From Methanosarcinales archaeon (GTDB taxonomy: Archaea; Halobacteriota; Methanosarcinia; Methanosarcinales; Methanogasteraceae), in assembly GCA_030606635.1 (NCBI GenBank), contig JAUWGA010000009.1:1-19293 (forward strand): a stretch of 19,293 nt of DNA, read 5' to 3'. The translations under genes and the position numbers were made by a program. Below, one piece after another: positions 12,619-19,293 of the stretch. The number at the start of each line of letters is the position of its first letter. Position 1 is the stretch's first letter. The notes beneath the pieces are model-generated. The model ran no database searches. It was given only the letters and a program-made list of their open reading frames with translations, and was not told where the DNA came from.

Positions 12619-14079
12619 TTGCCATCCAGAGACCTTGCAATCCTGTGCCACAACGTCGGAGACCTCTTAGTCGTTCTCGGAGGTGTTCTGTTATCCGTGA
12701 TCGTAGTTCCGCTCATCTTCGAAGAGTACTCCGTGATACCGGGCTTGCTGATACCGGCATCTGCGTCGGTTCTCCTTGGATTCTGCCTCAAATATCTCTT
12801 CAAAACAGATGATGTGCTCGAGACGAGACACGCTATAGTCATCGCAGCACTGGGCTGGCTTATTGTACCGCTCTTCTATGCAGTTCCTTTTGTGATCATT
12901 GCTCGCATGCCCTTTGTGGATGCGTACTTCGAGAGTGTGTCGGGCTGGACCGGAACCGGCCTCACCATGATCGCGCAGCCCTCGGAACTCACATACACCC
13001 TGCAGTTCCTGAGGAGTTTTATGCAGTGGCTTGGCGGCGTTGGCGTGATCGTGCTCATGATATCGGTTATCACAAGACCCGGGACCTGCATGTATGCGCT
13101 CTATCATGCCGAAGGCAGGGACGAGAAAACCACCCCCCGGATCATAGATACCATCCGCATCATCTGGCGGATATATCTTGCACTGACCGTGGTCGCTATC
13201 GGGCTTTTGTGGGTGGCTGGCATGCCGATCTGGGACTCTATAAACTGTGCGATGACCGGCATCGGTACTGGTGGTTTCACGGTCACTGATGGGAGCATCG
13301 GCGAGTACCGCAGCACGGCGATCGAGATCGCACTCATCCCGATCATGCTGATCGGTGCGATACCGTTTCTGGTCCACTACAAGGTCATCACGCGAAGAAT
13401 GTCTTCGTATCTCGGGGACCTACAGTGCAGGGCGATCCTTGCAATGGTTCTGATCGGCTCGATTGCGCTTCTTCTCGAGAACATGGTGAGCATGAAGAAT
13501 GAAAATCTCATGGTCTGTCTGGTTGACTCGATCTTCCAGTTCGTGTCGGCGATCACATGCACGGGGTTTAAGACTGCTGATATACATCGGTGGACCCCGA
13601 CCGCGCATATTATCCTGATCATTGCCATGATTGCCGGGGGTACTGCCGGCTCAACTTCCGGCGGCATAAAGACGATGAGGGTGATCATGATGGTCAAAGG
13701 GGTCGGATGGTGGCTCAAAAAAATCGCACTTCCGAAGGAGGCAGTTATTCCACTTCGTATTGGAAAGAGAACTCTCACGGAGGCTCATAAGAACGAAGAA
13801 CTCGAGGAGGTTTCGCTGCTCCTGAATCTATGGATTGTGTTTCTCCTGGTGGGTGTGGTTGTGCTCCTGCATGTGGTACCGGCAGGTTTCAATCTCGATG
13901 ATGTGATCCTCGAGGTGGCATCCGCACAGAGCAATGCCGGGCTCTCAACCGGCATCACTACAGCAAGTCTCCCTGCCGCAGGTAAGATCATGCTAATATT
14001 TAACATGTGGATCGGGCGGCTTGAGATCATCCCAGCGGTCTTTTTGCTGCGGACGCTTCTCGTGCGGGAGATTACGTGA
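12619..14079 (+). CDS. trkH: TrkH-type potassium uptake membrane subunit
   Basis: The protein has the fourfold membrane-pore-membrane plan of TrkH/KtrB, with all four selectivity-loop segments visible in order: SGWTGTGLTM, TGIGTGGFTV, TCTGFKTAD and SNAGLSTGI. It also carries AGGTAGSTSGGIKTMR before the gating region and the closing helix MWIGRLEIIPAVFLLRTLLV. It takes up K+ (sometimes Na+-coupled) under control of a cytoplasmic TrkA/KtrA ring; no trkA lies in this window. The frame opens at TTG 12577. I prefer the TTG at 12619 because GTGGAG lies 8 nt before it and the protein then starts just ahead of the first helix, giving about 486 residues. The gene is convergent with the next one (21-nt gap). 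Confidence 0.93.
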   Translation: MPSRDLAILCHNVGDLLVVLGGVLLSVIVVPLIFEEYSVIPGLLIPASASVLLGFCLKYLFKTDDVLETRHAIVIAALGWLIVPLFYAVPFVIIARMPFVDAYFESVSGWTGTGLTMIAQPSELTYTLQFLRSFMQWLGGVGVIVLMISVITRPGTCMYALYHAEGRDEKTTPRIIDTIRIIWRIYLALTVVAIGLLWVAGMPIWDSINCAMTGIGTGGFTVTDGSIGEYRSTAIEIALIPIMLIGAIPFLVHYKVITRRMSSYLGDLQCRAILAMVLIGSIALLLENMVSMKNENLMVCLVDSIFQFVSAITCTGFKTADIHRWTPTAHIILIIAMIAGGTAGSTSGGIKTMRVIMMVKGVGWWLKKIALPKEAVIPLRIGKRTLTEAHKNEELEEVSLLLNLWIVFLLVGVVVLLHVVPAGFNLDDVILEVASAQSNAGLSTGITTASLPAAGKIMLIFNMWIGRLEIIPAVFLLRTLLVREIT

Positions 14080-14100
14080 GGTTCTCGTGCAGAACACTGC

Positions 14101-14937
14101 CTACCTCCGCCGGTTACCAGATAACCACCCAAACACCCTCTGCAAAAACAAAATAATCCTGTACTTGATCGGCAGCGCCTTTGACATAATCTTCCGTCCG
14201 GATAGCGCATCCCTAAAAAACCGTAGTTTATCCCTGCTCCCGATCAGCTCCCGAAAAGTCTCGTGATCCATAAAAAACGCAAGCGGCTTAACCCCGAAAT
14301 GTCCCTTCACGCTACCAGCGATCTGATGATACTCACGCCGCCAATCCACGACCGATCTGGCTCCTGGCTTTATCGCATCGAGTGTTGTTATCAGGTTGAT
14401 CGTGCCGCCCTCGATCCCGATGATCCAGTTCGTCCAGATATCATTCCCGCTGAAGATCGTGAGCATGACAAGTGCGTCATCAGGTGCAAAAGTCATAATC
14501 TTCTTAACCGTTTTATACTCGAGATTGGAAAGCCAGTTTGAACCGGCCGGGTACTGGCAGATCCCGGTCCCGATCTCGGAGGATATGGCGTCTTTTAGCG
14601 AGAACAGCTGCTTGATATAATTGGCATCAAAGTCAACAGTACTCTCAAATCTGGTGAATATACGCCGTATCGCAGGATAGGATATAGCATAGACCCTATC
14701 CACACCTTCTTCGTGGTGCATCGCTTTGATAACGTCTTTCAGTCGCCGATCATCCGCAAATCGGTCCTTGAGTTCAGGTCTTGACCCCTGACCGGTCTGC
14801 ACGATCTTCAGTGGCACACCGGAATCGTGGATGATGATGATCGCAGCCTCTGGCTTGCCCCTGTGAAATAGGGCATGGTAGAGGTTGTTCCACTGCTCAA
14901 CGCCCCAGTCCAGGATTCTGATATTCTCACCGATCAT
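14101..14937 (-). CDS. conserved-looking hypothetical protein, last gene of the hydrolase string
   Basis: The 278-residue protein has no signal peptide or membrane helix; its C-terminus is basic (ending GNRRR). Short hydrophobic strands such as AAIIIIHDSG, and alternating helices, suggest an alpha/beta fold. The middle part (FAPDDALVMLTIFSGNDIWT then NWIIGIEGGTINLITTLDAI) is distinctive. I recognise no family. The ATG at 14937 overlaps the end of the hydrolase gene by 11 nt and has GAGGTCG about 8 nt upstream; an in-frame TTG at 14952 is less likely. The overlap implies translational coupling and perhaps a shared job with the hydrolase. Confidence 0.7.
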   Translation of the reverse strand: MIGENIRILDWGVEQWNNLYHALFHRGKPEAAIIIIHDSGVPLKIVQTGQGSRPELKDRFADDRRLKDVIKAMHHEEGVDRVYAISYPAIRRIFTRFESTVDFDANYIKQLFSLKDAISSEIGTGICQYPAGSNWLSNLEYKTVKKIMTFAPDDALVMLTIFSGNDIWTNWIIGIEGGTINLITTLDAIKPGARSVVDWRREYHQIAGSVKGHFGVKPLAFFMDHETFRELIGSRDKLRFFRDALSGRKIMSKALPIKYRIILFLQRVFGWLSGNRRR

Positions 14938-17098
14938 GAGAAGCGACCTCAAGAATCCAGACCGTGTACGCAGGAATCCTGATCATCGGACCAACCATCT
15001 CTTCGCTATCCTGATCAAGATATATCCCGCCGATATCAACATCTTTATCACCCATCCCGGTGTTTGCAACGAATAGAATATCTCTGCCGTCTGCTCCGTC
15101 TGCTGTATGCAGTGCTGCATCGATCTGTGGGTCGGTACAGGGAATCACGCGTCGCATACCTCCAGCGGTTGCGATCCGATCGATTATGCTGATCAACCCT
15201 GCCGGGACATCTTCTGTTACCCTTGGAAAGAGGAATCCGAAGTGGATGATGCTACCGCTCTCGATTTTCTGCTGGTAGATGATTGTTCCCGGGTCAGCAG
15301 TCAGAACAGAAACGGCATCGGTTGTGCCACCGGTTGCACCATCAGTTGTACTATCGGTTGCGCCGGTATCGAATATGTCTGCATCTTTCAGTTTGGTACC
15401 ATCCACAATCACCTCATCCATTCGTCCGTCAGGTTTTGGCAGGTATTCTCTGATAATTCCAAATTCTTTGATATGTTCGTCGGATTCAGGGACTCTTGGC
15501 CCCATAACAAGACATCCACCACCTTTCACATAGTTGATTAATTTATCCTGAACGTCTCTGCTCATGAAATCAAATGTAGGCACTGCCACCACCCTGTACT
15601 CAGAAAGTCGCTCCAGTGGAAGTTCAGTATCTCCGATAGTAACAGCGTACTTCGCAGCACCGAATCCATAGTACAGCGCATCCCACTGTCGCCCATATTC
15701 GAGCTGAATTACGTCATTAAATCCGAGATCGTTCTCGCTAACATAGTATTCAGGCGTGATGCCTCCAAGAATCGGGATCGGCGTGAGAAGCGATGATGCA
15801 AGTTCGAGACGGGCACAATCACGGTTTATTAACAGGATTCCTTCGCATTTTATCCTCAGTTTCTGATAATTTATCCGTTTGATGATCCGGTTAAACCTCT
15901 GGTAGAACCGAAATCGATCTTTTCTGATTCCTCCGAATCGGTCGATCGGGCTTCCAACCCATCGTTCACGCTCGACTAACATGTAAAAATTGATTCCTGA
16001 AAAACCGTGCATGAGCGCGGCATAAGTTGTGAACTCGGCATCATCGAGCATGATCGGTTTTACAGGGATCGGGAGTGCGACGAATCCCGATGCAAACTCT
16101 GTTATGAACGGCACGCGACTCGTGCCACTGAGATACTGGACACACCGTTTTACTTTATGATACTCCTCCTTGTAGTAGTAGAGGTCAAAACCGACCGCAT
16201 CAACGATCTCTTCCATCTTAATCTGATTGTATGGCGGTTTTATGCACACCCCCGGCAGATTATGATACATGAACGTGGCAACGCCGCGCTCCTTTAACAT
16301 ATCGCTGATACAGGTAAGCCCGTGCTGTAGATAATATTCCTTGTACTCGATCCAGTCCAAGTAATATGGAAGATCGCTTTGATTCCCTGCATTGAAATTG
16401 CGGGGTGGTGGCACTTCATCAAACGAATCATAATCTGTTCCATATACGCGGTTCAACCGCCCGATGTCATGGTATTTTTCGTTTAAGAACCGCAGATACA
16501 AAAGAATCGCGCCGGTTGAGTAGTCGTGATCATACGGCTGGGTGCGCAGGAAGAAGGACATCTCGTTGTCTGCCTGAACAGCGATTACACATCCGTGCGG
16601 ATGGAGATGATCTATTATGATCGGGCAGACACGATCAAAATATATGCCGACTTCTTGATAAAATTTTTCCGATGCATAACTCGGTACGGGAAACATCCTT
16701 GGTGGCGATGGGAATGCCACTGAGGTGCCGTCGGCAGTGACCGATTGAACCAGGGGATCCTCTATAACCCGCTTTGGAAACCCGAAATATGTGATCTCAG
16801 AGTTGACATGCGGACCCGGACGCAACAACACGCGCAGATCCTTATCCTCGCAGAGTGTTAAGAATGCATTCAGGTCGTAATCAGGGTTGATCTCGCCAAA
16901 ATCAAACTCTCCCGGGGAAATTTCATGAACACCCCATGGTATGTAGGTGCAGATGACTGAAAACCCCATTTCACATACTCGATCGAGGATCTCCCCCCAT
17001 CTCGTGCGATCGAGCCGCCAGTAATGGACACTACCGCTCACAAGAAGCGTTCGTTCATCATCAAGATAAAAACCCCAATTCCGTGCTGTCAGTGCCAT
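14927..17098 (-). CDS. glycoside hydrolase, GH35/GH42-like (beta-galactosidase type)
   Basis: The 723-residue protein has no signal peptide and is probably cytoplasmic. The N-terminal TIM barrel shows SGSVHYWRLDRTRWGEILDR, TYIPWGVHEISPGEFDF and LLRPGPHVNSE as in GH35. It also has AVQADNE with the likely acid/base Glu179 and FITEFASGF with the likely nucleophile Glu334. LNRVYGTDYDSFDEVPPP recalls GH42. A beta-galactosidase trimerisation-like domain follows (YRVVAVPTFDFMS..., GGGCLVMGPRVPES) and a short C-terminal beta domain. The substrate is a beta-galactoside-like sugar by family, unproven. The ATG at 17098 is 1 nt after the glycosyltransferase stop; a TTG at 17137 is an artefact. A four-unit repeat lies at 15318-15365. 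Confidence 0.85.
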   Translation of the reverse strand: MALTARNWGFYLDDERTLLVSGSVHYWRLDRTRWGEILDRVCEMGFSVICTYIPWGVHEISPGEFDFGEINPDYDLNAFLTLCEDKDLRVLLRPGPHVNSEITYFGFPKRVIEDPLVQSVTADGTSVAFPSPPRMFPVPSYASEKFYQEVGIYFDRVCPIIIDHLHPHGCVIAVQADNEMSFFLRTQPYDHDYSTGAILLYLRFLNEKYHDIGRLNRVYGTDYDSFDEVPPPRNFNAGNQSDLPYYLDWIEYKEYYLQHGLTCISDMLKERGVATFMYHNLPGVCIKPPYNQIKMEEIVDAVGFDLYYYKEEYHKVKRCVQYLSGTSRVPFITEFASGFVALPIPVKPIMLDDAEFTTYAALMHGFSGINFYMLVERERWVGSPIDRFGGIRKDRFRFYQRFNRIIKRINYQKLRIKCEGILLINRDCARLELASSLLTPIPILGGITPEYYVSENDLGFNDVIQLEYGRQWDALYYGFGAAKYAVTIGDTELPLERLSEYRVVAVPTFDFMSRDVQDKLINYVKGGGCLVMGPRVPESDEHIKEFGIIREYLPKPDGRMDEVIVDGTKLKDADIFDTGATDSTTDGATGGTTDAVSVLTADPGTIIYQQKIESGSIIHFGFLFPRVTEDVPAGLISIIDRIATAGGMRRVIPCTDPQIDAALHTADGADGRDILFVANTGMGDKDVDIGGIYLDQDSEEMVGPMIRIPAYTVWILEVASHDR
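15318..15365 (-). repeat. four 12-nt tandem repeats within the hydrolase gene
   Basis: Four 12-nt units of the form TCGGTTGYRCCA (plus strand) encode a low-complexity Gly/Ala/Thr/Asp run (GATD-STTD-GATG-GTTD). The units are in frame, so unit gain or loss keeps the protein open. They sit in a predicted loop between the trimerisation-like and C-terminal domains. Confidence 0.8.
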
Positions 17099-17099
17099 A

Positions 17100-17846
17100 T
17101 CACTTGCGTATGCCAACGTATTCCCGCAGATCAGCAACTCTGAGTCTCTTTGTAAGTCCGTCTATAAATGCCGAATCCAGTTTCCAGCCAAGATCCAATT
17201 GTGCGTAATAATAGACCGTTCCGAGAAGTCCCATCGATTCCAGACGTCTGGATGAGTTCGTAACTTTTGTGTGAGGAAAAAACTTCACATCTCCGATCTT
17301 GTTTACCCGTCTGCTAAAGTCCACATCCTCGAGCAGAACATTTCTGTATCCACCACACTTCCAGTATGCATCCCGCCGCACACAGGTGTTAAAACCGGGA
17401 AGGGTGACAGAAAGCAATTTATCGCGCATCAGAAAATACTTGTTGGCAACCGTCTCTGCAAGTTTTATCTGCTCTGATTGTTCTGAGAACTCAAATCCGG
17501 TTGAGAATGCGACAAGATCGGAATCGGTCTTGAATGTTTCATAAACATAAGCAAGGTAATATCCGGGTATCACGGTATCTGCATCGATGAATATGAAATA
17601 TCTGCTGCTCTTGCTTGCATTCATAGCTCCAAAGTGTCTGCCTGCCCCAATCCCGCGCTCTTCGCAGTAGATAACGCTGTCAGCGTACCTCTTTGCGATA
17701 TCGAGACTTCCATCCATACTACCACTATCTGACACGATCAGTTCATACGGTATGTTTGTGTTCTGGTTTGCGATCGATCCAAGCGTCGCCTCGAGGCAGT
17801 TAGCCTCGTTTAAGACCGGGACTATGATTGAGATCTCAGGTTCCAT
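17100..17846 (-). CDS. family 2 glycosyltransferase
   Basis: The 248-residue GT-A enzyme starts MEPEISIIVPVLNEANCLEA, has LIVSDSGSMDGS for nucleotide binding, the DxD metal site FIDADTVIP (Asp88, Asp90) and LLEDVDFSRRV as the acceptor-side ED motif. It transfers a sugar from a nucleotide- or lipid-linked donor; the acceptor is unknown. It has no clear membrane helices, so it is soluble or peripheral. The frame extends back to 17993 inside the kinase gene, but that part is a shadow; the ATG at 17846 fits the family start. TTTAAAGTG at about 17870-17878, some 28 nt upstream, is a TATA-like box for a possible leaderless message. The hydrolase gene follows after 1 nt. Confidence 0.9.
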   Translation of the reverse strand: MEPEISIIVPVLNEANCLEATLGSIANQNTNIPYELIVSDSGSMDGSLDIAKRYADSVIYCEERGIGAGRHFGAMNASKSSRYFIFIDADTVIPGYYLAYVYETFKTDSDLVAFSTGFEFSEQSEQIKLAETVANKYFLMRDKLLSVTLPGFNTCVRRDAYWKCGGYRNVLLEDVDFSRRVNKIGDVKFFPHTKVTNSSRRLESMGLLGTVYYYAQLDLGWKLDSAFIDGLTKRLRVADLREYVGIRK

Positions 17847-17868
17847 GATTAGATTCTGGTGCCAGATA

Positions 17869-17878
17869 CACTTTAAAC
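17869..17878 (-). promoter_or_regulatory. TATA-like box before the glycosyltransferase
   Basis: ACGTTTAAAGTGTATC on the minus strand lies in the 47-nt gap after the kinase gene, about 28 nt before the glycosyltransferase ATG. No ribosome site is visible in between, which fits leaderless translation. The core TTTAAAGTG is the same as in the trmB promoter. Confidence 0.4.
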
Positions 17879-17893
17879 GTTGAGATGGTGGTG

Positions 17894-19293
17894 CTACATC
17901 TGCCCGTGCCGGAGAATCGAGTAGAGAAGCCAGAACCCCATCGCTGCGGCACCGAGAAACCCGATGATACCGATTATCGGGATGTCGTACCATAATGGCG
18001 GAATTCCTGCGAGCACGATCAACCCGGAGCCCATGACAAGCGATGCCAGAACGATAGCGAAACTGATGCGATTGCTGACCTGATCAAGAGTTTTCTGCAT
18101 CGGCTCAAGTCCCCGGTGCTCAAACCTGATCGTGGTCCCTCCACTCTTTGCCTGCTTCAGGATGTCACGAAAAGCCCCTGGAATCTCTTTTAAGAGGTGG
18201 ATGATCTCGGCACCTGAGTTTAACATATCAGCCGCCACGCGTTTTGGATGCATCCGCTCCATCTGGGTGCGTTTGATGAAAGGGGTTGCTGAACCAACAA
18301 AATCAAAATCGGGGTCAAGCACCGTTCCAAGTCCCTCTACCGTTGTAATCGCCTTAATCATCATGAAGAGGTTTGGCGGAATCTGCAAACGGTGGTGCGA
18401 GACAAGATCCATAAACTGGCGCAAGAGTCGTCCTGCATTGACCTCTTTTAATGGTTTTCCAATGTACCGCATCGTCAGGTCAGAAACATCCAGTTCCATC
18501 TTTCGGCGATCTACCGGCACATCCTGCGTGGTAAGCCGCAGCAGCGCATCGGTCACTTTTGCATCATTATGGCGCACGACCGCAACAACGAGATCTACGA
18601 TCTCATCTCTGGTCCGCCTGTCGATACGCCCCATCATCCCGAAATCCAGATAGCATATCACGTTATCAGGCAGGATCAAGATATTTCCAGGGTGTGGATC
18701 GGCATGGAAGAAGCCATGCACAAGTATCTGCTCGAAGATCAGGTCTGCGCCGCGTGCTGCGATCACACTCCTGTCAAGACCCTCCGCTTCCAGCCGGTCG
18801 ATATCAGATGTTTTGACACCATCGATGTACTCCATCGTGAGAACGCGCGCTGTTGTCGCATCGGAAAAGACTTTTGGCACGTAAACTGTGGGATCGTCCG
18901 GAAACTGTCTTGAAAATCGCTCGATATAGAACGCTTCGTTGTTATAATCGATCTCCTTCTTAATTGTGTCTGCAAATTCCGTAACAATCCTTGTGGGGTT
19001 ATATATCTGGTACGCATCCACATTCTGCTCCAGAAGCGTTGCCAGATGAAACATGATATCCAGATCGACCTCGATCGTCTTTTTGATGCCAGGACGCTGC
19101 ACCTTGACCGCCACATCCTCTCCAGTTGCGAGTGTGGCGCGATGCACCTGCCCGATAGACGCTGCTGCAACCGGAGTCTCGTCAAAGTCCTGAAATATCG
19201 TATCTATCGGGGCACTTAGTTCGGATTCGATCGTTCTCTTAACATCCTCGAACGGAAACGGTGGAACCTTATCCTGAAGCTTCTCAAACTGGG
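17894..19293 (-). CDS. ABC1/UbiB/AarF-family atypical kinase (5' end outside window)
   Basis: The frame is open to the window edge, giving 465 residues. It contains the ABC1 hallmarks in order: KLQDKVPPFP, the Ala-rich nucleotide loop PVAAASIGQVHRA, VAVKVQRPG (catalytic-type Lys), EIDYNNEA, LTMEYIDG, HGFFHADPHPGNILI (catalytic-loop Asp/Asn) and YLDFGMMGRI (metal Asp). Two C-terminal membrane helices follow (ISFAIVLASLVMGSGLIVL and the IPIIGIIGFLGAAAMGFWLL region). A GTG at 19147 lies inside the conserved domain and is not the start. Family members are ADP/ATP-binding proteins that support quinone or isoprenoid-lipid metabolism at the membrane; the archaeal role is unclear. Confidence 0.92.
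   Translation of the reverse strand, partial: QFEKLQDKVPPFPFEDVKRTIESELSAPIDTIFQDFDETPVAAASIGQVHRATLATGEDVAVKVQRPGIKKTIEVDLDIMFHLATLLEQNVDAYQIYNPTRIVTEFADTIKKEIDYNNEAFYIERFSRQFPDDPTVYVPKVFSDATTARVLTMEYIDGVKTSDIDRLEAEGLDRSVIAARGADLIFEQILVHGFFHADPHPGNILILPDNVICYLDFGMMGRIDRRTRDEIVDLVVAVVRHNDAKVTDALLRLTTQDVPVDRRKMELDVSDLTMRYIGKPLKEVNAGRLLRQFMDLVSHHRLQIPPNLFMMIKAITTVEGLGTVLDPDFDFVGSATPFIKRTQMERMHPKRVAADMLNSGAEIIHLLKEIPGAFRDILKQAKSGGTTIRFEHRGLEPMQKTLDQVSNRISFAIVLASLVMGSGLIVLAGIPPLWYDIPIIGIIGFLGAAAMGFWLLYSILRHGQM

Noticed and set aside
12691..13377. 228-residue minus-strand frame within trkH
   Set aside because: It is antisense to the selectivity-loop region of trkH, has biased His/Arg/Asp content and looks like a codon-structure shadow.
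17847..17993. 49-residue N-terminal extension of the glycosyltransferase
   Set aside because: It reads through the end of the kinase gene in another frame. The GT2 fold begins at MEPEISIIVP with a TATA box placed just before it.
1..19293. CRISPR arrays, tRNA or rRNA genes
   Set aside because: No spaced short direct repeats and no tRNA- or rRNA-like sequence were seen on either strand.

Overview
The window is archaeal, most likely from the methanogen or ANME branch of Euryarchaeota (Methanosarcinales, Syntropharchaeia or Methanophagales type). Supporting signs are TATA-box promoters rather than -35/-10 pairs, GGTGAT-type Shine-Dalgarno sites, a TrmB-family regulator, COG1361 surface proteins beside an archaeal-type RND exporter, a PGF-CTERM-like surface anchor, an archaeal NikM/NikL-type metal ECF transporter, and remnants of a tetraether-lipid radical SAM gene and an archaeal phosphoglycerate kinase. 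The exact lineage cannot be fixed from the sequence.

Region 1 (1-4.7 kb, minus strand) is a compact operon: a TrmB-like regulator, an RND/MMPL exporter of the HAE3 type, and two paralogous signal-peptide proteins of the COG1361 type, the second cut by the window edge. It reads as a self-regulated envelope export module.

Region 2 (4.7-11.6 kb, mostly minus strand) is an accessory zone that is visibly more AT-rich than its flanks. It holds a Ni/Co ECF uptake system in two transcription units: nikM-nikL, and a tandem-duplicated His-containing surface protein followed by nikQ and nikO. Both units start behind the same duplicated cassette (TATA box, long leader, ribosome site and start codon), so they should respond to the same signal. 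A decayed transposase lies between the units. The zone is bracketed by two same-orientation copies of the tail of a decayed tetraether-synthase-like gene sharing a 47-nt identical core, and also contains a phosphoglycerate kinase fragment. This looks like an imported or rearranged metal-uptake island with dead genes at its edges.

Region 3 (11.6-14.1 kb, plus strand) has a small DUF2238/YjdF-like membrane protein and a TrkH-type K+ transporter subunit.

Region 4 (14.1-19.3 kb, minus strand) is a tight gene string: an ABC1/UbiB atypical kinase (5' end outside the window), a family 2 glycosyltransferase, a GH35/GH42-like glycoside hydrolase and an unrecognised 278-residue protein. It converges on trkH.

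The most interesting parts are the duplicated metal-responsive-looking leader and the tandem His-containing archaeosortase-type surface protein placed inside an ECF metal-uptake locus.
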